Assembly: GCA_900751885.1 (NCBI GenBank)
Contig: CAADTH010000004.1
Location: 128,469 to 192,468, forward strand
From: Clostridia bacterium
Lineage (GTDB): Bacteria > Bacillota > Clostridia > UBA1381
Direction: 5' to 3'
DNA length: 64,000 nt
Part shown: positions 50,807 to 60,507 of the stretch, piece after piece
Numbering within the stretch: the stretch's first letter is position 1
Layout of the letters: every line of letters begins with the position of its first letter
Position numbers and translations under genes: made by a program
The notes under the pieces: model-generated
Database searches by the model: none
What the model was told of the DNA's origin: nothing
The model's input: only the letters and a program-made list of their open reading frames with translations

Positions 50807-53800
50807 ATGCGGATAACAAACGACGTGATTCAAAAAAATTGTTCCAGCACGATTTATAAGCGGGGACTTGAATATTTTAAGCAGGGACGCGTGCACATGC
50901 GCCGCAGAGACGAGGACGTCATCAGCGCGGTCGTGGATGGAGAAGATGTTTACCACGTACAAATCAAATTTAAGGAGGACGAAATCTCCGACATTTTGTG
51001 TACCTGCCCCTATTATCAGACGATGCAGTGCGCATGCAAGCACATTGTGGCAACGCTCAAGCAGCGTCAGGCAGAACTTTCAGAGGGAGACAGCTTTGTG
51101 GATGAAAATGATCATATCGCTTCCAATCTCTGCAAGGAATTTGACACGATGTACACCGAACGCGAGCGTTTGGCGGTACGGTTCTATTTGAATGTCCGCA
51201 GAAAAAACGATGCTTCTTTTGAGTATGGTATGAGTATTCAGGCAGGCAGAAGTGCTCCTCTCCCTCTGCCCAGTGTAGAACAGTTTCTCGATGCGTATGC
51301 CTTTCGCTCCTCCTGCCGAATCAGTAAAACGCTTACCTTCTCAGCACAGCATTACTGTTTTGGAGAACGTGAGACGCAGATTCTAGATATCTTATCAGAA
51401 GCCTATCAAAATCGCGTATCCCAGTCTCCTTTCTACACAAAAAACGCACGTGAGACCTCCTTCGGTTGGCATACCGCCAAACGACTGTTTCCTCTCTTGG
51501 AGGGAGTCGATTTTCAACTTGCGGTCGACTCCGTCACCTGCACAAACCTGCAGGTGCGCCACGAAAACCCCGATATCGTCATTGACGTAAGCGCCATTGC
51601 GAAGGAGATTACACTTTCCATCGGTGATGCGGGGCTCTCTCTTATTCCCGACGGAAGCTGGTTCCTTTACGAGGGTGACTTATACCACACCCGTCCCGGC
51701 TGGCGCAAATGGTTCCTGCCAATTTATCAGGCACTGACGCAGGATGACCGTACTCAAATCGGATTCAAGGGTGAAAACACAATCCAATTTGCGGCGGCAA
51801 TTTTGCCGCATCTTCGCAATAAACAGGGAATCGTCATGCAGGGAGTCGATGACATGGTGGTAGATCAACGTCCTTCGTTCTCCATCTATTTCGACCGGAC
51901 AGAATATGGAATTTCCGCTGTCATACAGGCCAGGTACGGCAGTCTCTCCCTGCGCCTTCCGTCGAGTCATTCTCGCGACGGGGAAAAGGTTATCCTGCGC
52001 GATTTTGACGCGGAGCAAATCATTCTCGACCATTTCGATTCCTTTACCTGTGAAAACAATACCTTCTATCTGGAGGATGAAGATGAGATTTACGACTTTA
52101 TTACGACGATTCTTCCGCGCCTGTCCGCGATTGCATCCGTATATCCGTCCACTGCCTTTGACCAGATTCAAGTCACAGATGAATTGGACTTAAAAACACG
52201 AGTCCATTTTTCCGAAAAAACAAATCTTTTGGAAGCGGATTTCGAAACCGACCTTTCCTTTGAACAGCTTCGCGATATCCTCCGTGCAGTACGGCTCAAA
52301 AAACGGTATTGCCGCCTGCCCGACGGGAGCTTTTTGACGCTCGGACAAAACCAAACACTCTGCAGCTTGAATTTATTGGAAAACCTAGACTTCTCTGAGG
52401 AGGATTTAGAGGAAGGACACAAGACACTGCCAATCTATCAGGCACTCTATCTGTCGAGCCTTTCACAAACCCATCCCGAACAAATTCTCTTAGAAGATTC
52501 CTTCACCTCCTTTCTGCAACGTATCCAATCCGCGAAGGCGGTTATTCCAAAAAATCTGGAGGGGATTTTAAGAAAGTATCAGATAGATGGAATCCATTGG
52601 CTCAAACAACTCAGTGCGCTGGGTTTCGGCGGCATTCTCGCCGACGACATGGGACTTGGAAAAACGCTTCAGGTGATTGCATTCGTGTGCGGCGAAGCAA
52701 AATCTGAGCCTGCATTGATTGTGACACCGAGTTCTTTGACCTATAACTGGAAAAGCGAAATTGAACGCTTTATGTCTCGCCATGCCTCCTCGCTGATTAT
52801 CGACGGGAGCAAGGAGGATCGGATTGAACTGCTGAAGCATGCGAACGAGTATGACTTTATCATCACCTCCTACCCTCTTTTGCGCCGTGATATTGCACTT
52901 TACGATGGCCTGCATTTTTCCTACTGCTTCATCGACGAGGCACAGCATATCAAAAATCCAAAGACAATGAATGCGCGCAGTGTCAAGCGCATCCACGCTG
53001 ACTGCCGCTTTGCGCTGACCGGCACGCCGATTGAAAATTCCCTGACTGAGCTATGGTCTATTTTTGACTTTGTCATGCCCGGTTACCTATATCGCCATAC
53101 GGATTTTCTCTCACGGTTTGAGCATCCCATCATGCACTCAGATGACATGCAGGCAATGGAGGATTTAAAGACCAGAATTCGTCCGTTTTTACTGCGCCGT
53201 ATGAAAAAGGACGTGCTCTCCGAACTCCCAGAAAAAATCGAAAACACCATGCTCTCCGATTTAACGCCAGAACAGAAAAAATTATATCAAGCATATTTGC
53301 AGGCGGCAAAGAGCGAGGCATATTCTATTTTAACCGGAGAGAATTCCGGCGGCGGACGGATGCGTATCTTAGCTCTTTTAACCCGCCTGAGACAGATTTG
53401 CTGTCATCCGAAGTTGTTTGACGCAGATTATAAAAGCGGCAGCGGAAAGCTGCTTCTTTTAGAGGAACTTTTGACAGGCGCAATCGATGCAGGACACCGT
53501 GTACTCATTTTTTCACAATTCACCTCGATGCTCTCTATCATTCAGGAACGGCTCGACGCGCTGTCCATCTCATCATTTTATCTGGATGGTTCTACCCCCC
53601 CTGAGGTTCGCACACAGATGGCAGACCGCTTTAACGCGGGAGAGAAAAGCGTGTTTTTGATTTCCCTCAAGGCAGGCGGGACCGGACTGAATCTCACGGG
53701 AGCGGATATGGTAATTCACTATGATCCTTGGTGGAATCCTGCGGTCATGGATCAGGCGTCCGACCGTGCATACCGAATCGGTCAGACCCGCGCGGTGCAG

Positions 53801-53950
53801 ATTATCCGCCTGGCGGCACGTGGCACATTGGAGGAGCGCATCATCGAAATGCAGAAGAAAAAACGGTTTTTGGCTGACGGTGTGATTACCGCAAACCAGA
53901 CATCATTTGGAAAATTGTCAAAAGAAGAAATCATGGCTTTGTTCGAATAG
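50807..53950 (+). CDS. SWIM zinc-finger SNF2-family helicase
   Basis: A 1,047-residue DNA-dependent ATPase. A SWIM zinc finger (C65, C67, C77, H79) near the N-terminus is followed by an SNF2-associated region (about 100-580). The ATPase core has Walker A ADDMGLGKTLQ, DEAQ box FIDEAQHIKN, and helicase C-terminal motifs SQFTSMLSI and SDRAYRIGQTRAVQII. Bacterial members (HepA/RapA-like) remodel nucleoprotein or stalled polymerase; the exact role is unknown. Followed after 9 bases by the GT-C-like gene. Confidence 0.92.
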   Translation: MRITNDVIQKNCSSTIYKRGLEYFKQGRVHMRRRDEDVISAVVDGEDVYHVQIKFKEDEISDILCTCPYYQTMQCACKHIVATLKQRQAELSEGDSFVDENDHIASNLCKEFDTMYTERERLAVRFYLNVRRKNDASFEYGMSIQAGRSAPLPLPSVEQFLDAYAFRSSCRISKTLTFSAQHYCFGERETQILDILSEAYQNRVSQSPFYTKNARETSFGWHTAKRLFPLLEGVDFQLAVDSVTCTNLQVRHENPDIVIDVSAIAKEITLSIGDAGLSLIPDGSWFLYEGDLYHTRPGWRKWFLPIYQALTQDDRTQIGFKGENTIQFAAAILPHLRNKQGIVMQGVDDMVVDQRPSFSIYFDRTEYGISAVIQARYGSLSLRLPSSHSRDGEKVILRDFDAEQIILDHFDSFTCENNTFYLEDEDEIYDFITTILPRLSAIASVYPSTAFDQIQVTDELDLKTRVHFSEKTNLLEADFETDLSFEQLRDILRAVRLKKRYCRLPDGSFLTLGQNQTLCSLNLLENLDFSEEDLEEGHKTLPIYQALYLSSLSQTHPEQILLEDSFTSFLQRIQSAKAVIPKNLEGILRKYQIDGIHWLKQLSALGFGGILADDMGLGKTLQVIAFVCGEAKSEPALIVTPSSLTYNWKSEIERFMSRHASSLIIDGSKEDRIELLKHANEYDFIITSYPLLRRDIALYDGLHFSYCFIDEAQHIKNPKTMNARSVKRIHADCRFALTGTPIENSLTELWSIFDFVMPGYLYRHTDFLSRFEHPIMHSDDMQAMEDLKTRIRPFLLRRMKKDVLSELPEKIENTMLSDLTPEQKKLYQAYLQAAKSEAYSILTGENSGGGRMRILALLTRLRQICCHPKLFDADYKSGSGKLLLLEELLTGAIDAGHRVLIFSQFTSMLSIIQERLDALSISSFYLDGSTPPEVRTQMADRFNAGEKSVFLISLKAGGTGLNLTGADMVIHYDPWWNPAVMDQASDRAYRIGQTRAVQIIRLAARGTLEERIIEMQKKKRFLADGVITANQTSFGKLSKEEIMALFE

Positions 53951-53959
53951 GAGACGTTC

Positions 53960-56002
53960 ATGCTGGAGCTTATCTTTCTTGCCGTATTTTTACTATTTTT
54001 TTGTGCAAGCCGCTTAAGCGAGTTTGGATTTGGACCATACTGGGTCAGTATGGCTTTTTGTGCTGCATGTCTGTATCTTCTCGCTATCTTTGCATATCGG
54101 AAGCGGTGGCTTGACCAGCTCGCAGGTAATCGAAATTTCCGTATCTTGATGATTCTTTTGGGAATATTGGTGGCGATTCCTCTCCGCGCTGTCCCAAAGG
54201 CAAACAATTTCATCGAAGTTCTGGGCGCAGGAATTCTGTTTGGTCTATACTTGATTGTGTGGTTTACCATATTCAAGCCGCAAAAAAATCCAAAACAGCA
54301 TCGAAAGAAGTCTCCTATCCCTATTTCACTGGAACCCGCATTGAAACAAACACCACGGCAGCGGTATGCGCGCCGTAAAACACCATCCCGTCCGCCACCT
54401 GTTTCACCCCAAAAGTATCAGCGCAGGCGCAGTATCCTATTTTTTGCAGGTACGATGCTTTTGCTAAATCTTGCCGCCGCGATATACCTTGCAAACAGCG
54501 ACACGATTTATTTCTGGGACAATGCCGGGTATTGGCAGAGAGCCGCCGACATCGCTCACGGCTCTCTTTCGGGGCACTTACTAAAGAGTGTATATGAGAT
54601 GATTCTCTCAGATGACTACAATGTCCTCGCCGCACTGCTTCCTGCTTTCTTGATGAAGGTGTTCGGTTCCTCACGCGCCGTGTTCGTTTTGGCAATCGTT
54701 AATTTTTACACGCTCCCGTGTGTAATGATTGTGTATTCCATTGCAAAACACTATACCACCCGTCCTGTCGTGATAAGTGCGGCTGCTCTTTTTTCCTGTC
54801 CCACACTCTTATATCTGTCGCTTTCAGGATTTGTGGATATCGGCGGCATGATTCCAGCACTATTGTGTTGTTGGCTCTATCTCGCCGGGAAGGAAAACGC
54901 AAAAAAATACTTTCTGCTGGGACTCCTTCTGACTCTTACAATCTTATTTCGCCGGTGGTACGCGTTTTTTGCGCTGTCCTTTGTTCTTGCAATGCTTTTT
55001 GACTGCTTGCTCTCTCATAAAAAACTATTTTATGTGATTGTGACCATCCTGCACATGGGATTTTTATTGCTCATGTTCTTTGGAGACTTTGTCACAGGAA
55101 AACTGCTTGCCGACTATGGCAGTCTTTATGCAGACTACAAGTTCTCCCTTGTGACAGACTTGCGTATCACCACGCGATACTTTGGAGTAATCCCCCTTGC
55201 CCTTACCGCGCTGGGGGGCATCTGGCTGGCGCTTCGAAAAAAAGACCGAACCGCCTTGTTTTTAGTATTGCAAATGGGACTTTGTTTTTTCCTGTTCGTG
55301 CATACGCAAACGCATGGACAACAGCATATGCTCCTGTATATTCCAGCCTTCCTCGTGGCATTAATTGCCATCCTGTCCTCCGTGTCCCTGTCTACACGCT
55401 CAGCTACCGTCCTGCTCTGTCTGTCTCTCGTCTGCTCAGCGAATGTGCTGGTGTCGCGCTCACAGCCTTCCTCCATCTCAGAGATTCGCCACTTTGCTCT
55501 TGTGCCTGACTTTTACCTGCACTCCCCAAAGCGCAATGATACCAAAGAAATTCTTGCACTCAAGCAGTATCTCGATCAAACCGTGCCAAAAGACCAGCAC
55601 GCTGGCATTCTTGCGTCCTCATTTGTTCTCAATGAGGACATTCTTCGAAACGTACAGGCATCCCTGAATGTGAAAAATGCGGGCGGCACGGAAGCGGACA
55701 GCAAATACATCATCAATCTTCCCGCTGTGGACAGCCGCGACCACGATATCGCCGCACTGTACTGGGTCGAATATATGGTCGTTGCAACGCCGGCGCAGAC
55801 TCATTTGCCCGAAGGATCCCAGCGGCTTGTGACAGAGCCTGTCAAAAGCTTTGAGGGGCAAACCGACTTTGCTCGCGCATTTGAAAAGCTGGAGCGTGAA
55901 TTTTCATTCAGCGGAATCCGGGTATCCGTGTACCGGCGTGTCCGCGATGTGACAAACGAAGAAAAAGCAGAGCTTGAAAGCCGCATTTGGCCTGCCGGAT
56001 AA
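53960..56002 (+). CDS. GT-C-type membrane glycosyltransferase-like protein
   Basis: A 680-residue polytopic protein, about 12-14 membrane segments. The N-terminal three helices and a basic cytoplasmic linker (about 115-160, QKNPKQHRKK..KQTPRQRYARRK) precede a GT-C-like core with acidic residues in the first loop (FWDNAGYWQRAADIAHG), as in GT39/PMT-type enzymes. The C-terminal about 170 residues are extracellular. It would transfer sugar from a polyprenyl carrier. The linker is unusual for the family. Transcribed with the helicase gene (9-base gap). Confidence 0.7.
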   Translation: MLELIFLAVFLLFFCASRLSEFGFGPYWVSMAFCAACLYLLAIFAYRKRWLDQLAGNRNFRILMILLGILVAIPLRAVPKANNFIEVLGAGILFGLYLIVWFTIFKPQKNPKQHRKKSPIPISLEPALKQTPRQRYARRKTPSRPPPVSPQKYQRRRSILFFAGTMLLLNLAAAIYLANSDTIYFWDNAGYWQRAADIAHGSLSGHLLKSVYEMILSDDYNVLAALLPAFLMKVFGSSRAVFVLAIVNFYTLPCVMIVYSIAKHYTTRPVVISAAALFSCPTLLYLSLSGFVDIGGMIPALLCCWLYLAGKENAKKYFLLGLLLTLTILFRRWYAFFALSFVLAMLFDCLLSHKKLFYVIVTILHMGFLLLMFFGDFVTGKLLADYGSLYADYKFSLVTDLRITTRYFGVIPLALTALGGIWLALRKKDRTALFLVLQMGLCFFLFVHTQTHGQQHMLLYIPAFLVALIAILSSVSLSTRSATVLLCLSLVCSANVLVSRSQPSSISEIRHFALVPDFYLHSPKRNDTKEILALKQYLDQTVPKDQHAGILASSFVLNEDILRNVQASLNVKNAGGTEADSKYIINLPAVDSRDHDIAALYWVEYMVVATPAQTHLPEGSQRLVTEPVKSFEGQTDFARAFEKLEREFSFSGIRVSVYRRVRDVTNEEKAELESRIWPAG

Positions 56003-56070
56003 AAAAAGTAAAACAACCTTGCACCAGAAAAATGCTGGTGCCAAAATGATGGAAAAAAGGAGAAATCGTT

Positions 56071-57240
56071 ATGTTTTTTAACTACTATGTACCACCTCGT
56101 ATTCTGTTCGGAAAAGGACAGCTTCCCCATCTTCACGAACAGAAACTCCCGGGAAATAAAGCCTTGATTGTGACCACAAACGGAAACTCGGTAAAAAAGT
56201 ATGGTTATTTGGAACGTGTACAAAAAGAGCTGTCTCTTGCCGGATGCGGCTATGCCGTGTTTGACAAGATACTTCCCAATCCCGTCAAGCGCCATGTGAT
56301 GGAGGGCGCGGCATTTGCCAGAGATAACGGCTGTGATTTTGTGCTCGGTCTGGGAGGCGGAAGCAGTATCGACTCTGCAAAAGCGATTTCCATTATGGCA
56401 ACGAACGGCGGTGATTACTGGGACTACATGGACAGCGCATCAGGAGCTGCAAAACCTATCCCAAACCGTCCTCTGCCAATTGTCGCCATCACGACTACAG
56501 CAGGCACAGGCACAGAAGCCGACCCATGGACGGTAATCACCAATGAGGACACCAACGAAAAAATCGGCGGCGGAGATGACACTACCTTCCCATTTTTGTC
56601 CATTGTGGATCCTGATTTGATGGTGACCGTGCCTGCGCATCTTACCGCCTACCAGGGCTTTGACGCACTCTTTCACAGCACGGAAGGATACATCGCCAAG
56701 GTCTCCAATCCGATCAGTGATTTATACGCTCACAAAGCAATTGAACTGATTGGTGCAAATCTGGTGCAAGCAGTCACCAACGGCGAGGATGAAGCTGCGC
56801 GTGAGCACATCGCCCTGGCGAATACGCTTTCCGGCATGGTAGAGTGCACCTCGAGCTGTACGTCCGAGCACTCCATTGAGCATGCCCTCAGCGCGTACCA
56901 TCCTGACCTGCCGCACGGCGCGGGGCTGATTATGATTAGCCTTGCCTATTATACACACTTTGCCCAGTGCGGCGCATGTGATTCCCGCCTGATTGAGATG
57001 GCAAAGGCGCTCGGAAAGAGCGATGCATCAAAGCCGATGGACTTTGTACATGCACTCGCCGAATTACAGAAGGCATGCCATGTGGATAACCTGAAGCTAT
57101 CCGATTATGGAATCAGCCCAGATGAATTTCGGACGCTCGCAAAAAACGCATTCTCAGCAATGGGCGGATTGTTTGAGCGCGACCCGGCGCCGCTTTCCGA
57201 GGACGATGTCGTCGCAATTTTAGAAAAGTCATACCGATAA
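56071..57240 (+). CDS. Iron-containing alcohol dehydrogenase
   Basis: A 389-residue group III metal-dependent dehydrogenase using NAD(P). Nucleotide motif GLGGGSSIDSAKA; TTTAGTGTEADPWTVI; metal ligands in AYQGFDALFHSTEGY and SEHSIEHALSAYHPDLPHG. Reduces aldehydes or butanal-type substrates in fermentation (family knowledge). AAAAGGAG precedes ATG. A GCACCAG/CTGGTGC hairpin (56018-56042) without a T run lies upstream and may affect read-through. Confidence 0.9.
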   Translation: MFFNYYVPPRILFGKGQLPHLHEQKLPGNKALIVTTNGNSVKKYGYLERVQKELSLAGCGYAVFDKILPNPVKRHVMEGAAFARDNGCDFVLGLGGGSSIDSAKAISIMATNGGDYWDYMDSASGAAKPIPNRPLPIVAITTTAGTGTEADPWTVITNEDTNEKIGGGDDTTFPFLSIVDPDLMVTVPAHLTAYQGFDALFHSTEGYIAKVSNPISDLYAHKAIELIGANLVQAVTNGEDEAAREHIALANTLSGMVECTSSCTSEHSIEHALSAYHPDLPHGAGLIMISLAYYTHFAQCGACDSRLIEMAKALGKSDASKPMDFVHALAELQKACHVDNLKLSDYGISPDEFRTLAKNAFSAMGGLFERDPAPLSEDDVVAILEKSYR

Positions 57241-57246
57241 CCAGAC

Positions 57247-57283
57247 AAAAAAACAGGTACTTTTATAAAGTACCTGTTTTTTA
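57247..57283. terminator. Bidirectional terminator
   Basis: AACAGGTACTTT / AAAGTACCTGTT stem flanked by A and T runs between the dehydrogenase and the amidase. Confidence 0.85.
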
Positions 57284-57988
57284 TTACGCTCCGAATGCGT
57301 TGCTCCTATCCAGCATCACCAAAATTCGCAGCATATCATCGGTCAGGTGGAGTTGTCCACGCTCATCTCCCTGTAAAATTTGTTTATCCACTAATTTCTG
57401 CACAGTTGCTCTCGCCCACTCTGGCATGTTATCATCCACATAATTATATACCATCTTGCTTTCCAACTTCGCAATTCTCTCTTCCAGCTCTGTAATCTTT
57501 TCCATATCTTCTCCCAACCTCTCTTTCCATTCATACCACTTCGCCCACGTCCCACCGTTCATCGACTGCGGACAGTTTTTGCGGCTTGCATCGTAGTGAC
57601 GGACAACATGGTCCGCGTCGATGTTAAGCTCCGCCATCAGCTGCCGGACAATCTCTGTCATGTTTTCCATTGCCCTGTCATAGTCCCCGTCACAGTTGAC
57701 GCACAACTCCACACCCACGCTGTTGGCATTCGTAATGCCATATCTCCCCTTACCGTCGCCACAATGCCAAGTGTAGCCGGTATAATAGTCGTTGACCTTC
57801 AAAATCTTGCAGTCGTCCACAAAGATATCCGCACTGGAATTGCGGTTTCCGCCGTCAAAAAAGGAATAGTGCCTGTCTGCATCCGCTCCTCTTGACGTAT
57901 TGCCAGTATCATGGATAACAATATACTCAATATCCTCTTTTTTTCGCTTCTTGGGTGTAACATTGTACCTAATCTGCTTTGTTTCCAC
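57284..57988 (-). CDS. Stand-alone endolysin: Amidase_2/PGRP with C-terminal module
   Basis: About 234 residues from GTG 57988, preferred because AAAGGAGG lies 6 bases upstream and abuts the in-frame ATG at 57994. The Amidase_2 domain (about 10-165) shows zinc ligands in YIVIHDTGN, HVVRHYDAS and RKNCPQS. A coiled-coil linker leads to YNYVDDNMPEWARATVQKLVDK, the module that also ends the Amidase_3 endolysin at 23572-24369. Overlaps the holin gene by about 20 bases. There is no signal peptide. No other phage genes are adjacent. Confidence 0.88.
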   Translation of the reverse strand: METKQIRYNVTPKKRKKEDIEYIVIHDTGNTSRGADADRHYSFFDGGNRNSSADIFVDDCKILKVNDYYTGYTWHCGDGKGRYGITNANSVGVELCVNCDGDYDRAMENMTEIVRQLMAELNIDADHVVRHYDASRKNCPQSMNGGTWAKWYEWKERLGEDMEKITELEERIAKLESKMVYNYVDDNMPEWARATVQKLVDKQILQGDERGQLHLTDDMLRILVMLDRSNAFGA

Positions 57989-58388
57989 TTTCATCCTCCT
58001 TTTCTCCCCTGAGCTGCAACAGTACATTTTTCAGCTCCTTTGGTATCGGAATAAAAATTGCTGCGTTTTCTAAGAGACTCAAAATTTCATTGGAGAGGAA
58101 AAACATCATCACAATCTCTCGAATCGCGATGTCTTCTGCTACAAACCATTCTATCACATTTGCCGCCGCAATTACAATAAAAATAAGCACCTTCTTTAAA
58201 AGTCCCCGAAATCCTATCTCTGACGAAAGCTGTTTTTGTACGATTGCCTTGATGATACCTGTGATATAATCAAGCGCAACCACAATCACAATTGCCTGAA
58301 GCAGCATATCCCAGCCGCCCAAAAGTGACATCACCATTCCACCAATGCATCCAGTTAAAATACTTGTCCAGTTAAAAATTTTCTCCAT
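57969..58388 (-). CDS. Holin (phage_holin_4/TcdE-UviB-type)
   Basis: A 139-residue membrane protein with four hydrophobic segments. LQAIVIVVALDYITGIIKAIV and SSEIGFRGLLKKVLIFIVIAAA are hallmarks of the holin_4_1 family, which includes TcdE and UviB (family knowledge); LSNEILSLLENAAIFIPIP closes the domain. It overlaps the endolysin gene, forming a two-gene lysis or secretion cassette without other phage genes. Confidence 0.9.
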   Translation of the reverse strand: MEKIFNWTSILTGCIGGMVMSLLGGWDMLLQAIVIVVALDYITGIIKAIVQKQLSSEIGFRGLLKKVLIFIVIAAANVIEWFVAEDIAIREIVMMFFLSNEILSLLENAAIFIPIPKELKNVLLQLRGEKEDESGNKAD

Positions 58389-58502
58389 CTTTCTCCCTCC
58401 CTTCTGTCTGGCAAGTACATTATATCGTGAAACGATGTACGGATTTTTGCGGATTTTTTGCGGATTTACTCCTGTTATTTCCCAAAATATCCTTTTTTTA
58501 AT

Positions 58503-58531
58503 TTGACATTATTTACTTATATTAATATAAT
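58503..58531 (+). promoter_or_regulatory. Consensus promoter
   Basis: TTGACA, a 17-base spacer and TATAAT, both hexamers perfect. Drives the gene at 58573. Confidence 0.9.
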
Positions 58532-58572
58532 TTTTGTAATAAGTTCAAATTTTTCAACTATAGGAGGTCATA

Positions 58573-59619
58573 ATGAAGCATCTACTTGATTCTATCCCCG
58601 GTTACCGCTCTCGGACAAAGCGCAATATGATTCTTGCAAGTATCTACTACATCCTGTGCCTGATTCTTGCAATTGGCTCAAAGCAAATCATGCCGTTTGT
58701 CTTGTTTGCGTCCATTCCTTTTATTGTATGTTCAATCAAAGACTGCATTGTAAAAAAAAGTTTGAAAAGCTTGATTCCAATTCCCATCTGTCTTGTCTTA
58801 TTTGTGGTGTCATGCTTTGCACTCCCGTCTCCCCTTTCTGTGGAGTCCATTTACCTTGACTATGATACCTTGACGATGGATGTGGCGGATTCTGGGCAAG
58901 AGCTTACCTTCTCTGTCCAACCTGAAAATGCTTCCACTGACGGCATTTCCTTTATCATTGAAAACCCTTTCATCGCAAAAATAGAAAATCACACCCTGAT
59001 TCCCATAAAGGAAGGCACTACGTCTATTCTTGCTAAGACAAAGGATGGGAAAGTCACAAGCACCCCTGTTTCTGTCACCATTACAGATAGAAAAGCAGAA
59101 GATGCGCGCAAGGTACAAAGAGAACAAAATGATGTGCAGGCAAAGCAAATCAAAGAAAAAATCATGCAAATCGGAGAGGTGAACCTCTTAAGCGGTGACA
59201 GCATCGACGAGGCAGAGCATGCCTACAATAATGCAAGCACTGACGTCAAACAGCTTGTCACAAATCATGCTGATCTGATTTCTGCAAGGCAAACCTTCAC
59301 CGCACTCGTCGAGGAGGATGAGCAGCGGAAGCGTCAGGCGGAAGAACAGGCAAAAAAAGAAGCCGAGGAAAAGGCAAAACAGCAGGCGGAAGCCGCTGCG
59401 AAAAAAGAACAAGCAGCAAAAGCAAAGCAGGAGTCCAAAAGCAGTACATCTAAAGGCTCCTCATCCTCCAAGCAAACCTCTCAAACAGTGTACCGCGGAA
59501 AAACCGGAACCAAATATCACCGAGAGACCTGTCCAACGCTAAAAGGAGGCGGAATTCCAATTTCCCTGTCGGACGCACTCGCGCAGGGAAGGGATGCGTG
59601 TAAGGTGTGTAAACCATAA
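58573..59619 (+). CDS. Membrane protein with Big-like domain, coiled coil and C-terminal YH/CxxC module
   Basis: A 348-residue protein. Two or three membrane segments (about 18-85), an Ig-like (Big-type) domain (about 90-173), a helical region ending in a charged Lys/Glu/Ala-rich coiled coil (about 245-285), a Ser/Lys linker, and a C-terminal module (YRGKTGTKYHRETCPTLKGG to ACKVCKP) with YH..C..CxxC, a metal-binding pattern common at the ends of Firmicute extracellular proteins. Function unknown. A perfect consensus promoter suggests strong expression. Confidence 0.75.
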   Translation: MKHLLDSIPGYRSRTKRNMILASIYYILCLILAIGSKQIMPFVLFASIPFIVCSIKDCIVKKSLKSLIPIPICLVLFVVSCFALPSPLSVESIYLDYDTLTMDVADSGQELTFSVQPENASTDGISFIIENPFIAKIENHTLIPIKEGTTSILAKTKDGKVTSTPVSVTITDRKAEDARKVQREQNDVQAKQIKEKIMQIGEVNLLSGDSIDEAEHAYNNASTDVKQLVTNHADLISARQTFTALVEEDEQRKRQAEEQAKKEAEEKAKQQAEAAAKKEQAAKAKQESKSSTSKGSSSSKQTSQTVYRGKTGTKYHRETCPTLKGGGIPISLSDALAQGRDACKVCKP

Positions 59620-59624
59620 CCGCA

Positions 59625-59671
59625 CAAAAAAGGGGCTGTAAAAAACCAAGTTTTTTTACAGCCCCTTTTTC
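59625..59671. terminator. Bidirectional terminator
   Basis: AAAAGGGGCTGTAAAAAA and its complement around CCAAG; long stem between two convergent genes. Confidence 0.9.
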
Positions 59672-59678
59672 TATATGC

Positions 59679-60410
59679 TTATGCGCGTTCTTCCAGATAT
59701 TCCTCAAGGCAAATCCCACGCCGCATGATTTCCTTTGCCGCATCCTCACCCACATACCGATAGTGCCACGGCTCAAAAATAATGCCGGTCTTGTCTTTTT
59801 TGTCCAGTGGATACCGCAGGATAAACCCATACTTTGCACAGTTTTCTTTGAGCCATTTTGCCTCCTTCGTCTGTGCCTGCTTGTCATCCAGCATCTGATA
59901 GCTCTTTGCGACGATATCCGCGGCAAGCCCATAATTATGCTCACTCGTTCCAGGAAGCGCAACGACCGTTTTTGCCTCTTTATATGCCTCTTCCTCGGAA
60001 AGTCCTTTTCTCTTCTGTTTTTGCACTTGATTTTTAAAAAGTGTTTTTTGCTTGTCTATGCTTCGGTAGGAGGAGCACACCACAAACGACATCCCCTGCT
60101 TTTTGCCATCTGCAAGCATCCTCTCCAGATTCTGTGCCGCCCTTTTGTCAAAGGCTTGTCCACTTTGCGAGATCGGACAGGTTTCCACAGAGAACCCTTC
60201 CGGAAGAGGATTTTCTTCATTGACAAGCTGAAGCCGCCAATCTACCTCTTTTTTTGTTTTCGTTGTGCCATGCTCTGCCTGGAGCTGTCTGTCCGGTTGT
60301 ATAGAGATTGCTGTCTTTAAAAAATAGGCTCCTGACAAAAGCATCGCAAGAAGCAGGCAAAAAACCAACACTCTCCTTTTTACATGGGTTCCTTTTTTCT
60401 TTCGTTTCAT
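59679..60410 (-). CDS. D,D-carboxypeptidase of the VanY family
   Basis: About 243 residues from ATG 60410 (GGTGA upstream). One N-terminal membrane anchor (VLVFCLLLAMLLSGAYF), then a VanY/peptidase M15 domain with zinc motif GTSEHNYGLAADIV and EPWHYRYVG, plus SSYRS. Removes the terminal D-Ala from peptidoglycan stems. Lies next to a two-component operon on the same strand but no vanH/A/X genes occur, so it is most likely a housekeeping carboxypeptidase. Confidence 0.87.
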   Translation of the reverse strand: MKRKKKGTHVKRRVLVFCLLLAMLLSGAYFLKTAISIQPDRQLQAEHGTTKTKKEVDWRLQLVNEENPLPEGFSVETCPISQSGQAFDKRAAQNLERMLADGKKQGMSFVVCSSYRSIDKQKTLFKNQVQKQKRKGLSEEEAYKEAKTVVALPGTSEHNYGLAADIVAKSYQMLDDKQAQTKEAKWLKENCAKYGFILRYPLDKKDKTGIIFEPWHYRYVGEDAAKEIMRRGICLEEYLEERA

Positions 60411-60507
60411 TTCCGTCACCATCCTTGAATATATCTTATCAAGGCTGTGCATCAAAACCTGGTCCAAGTTGCATCAAAGTTGCATCGTTTTATCCTTTTT
60501 TCCTACA

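Noticed and set aside
56018..56042. GCACCAG/CTGGTGC hairpin as a terminator before the dehydrogenase
   Set aside because: No T run follows; mentioned only as a possible attenuating hairpin.
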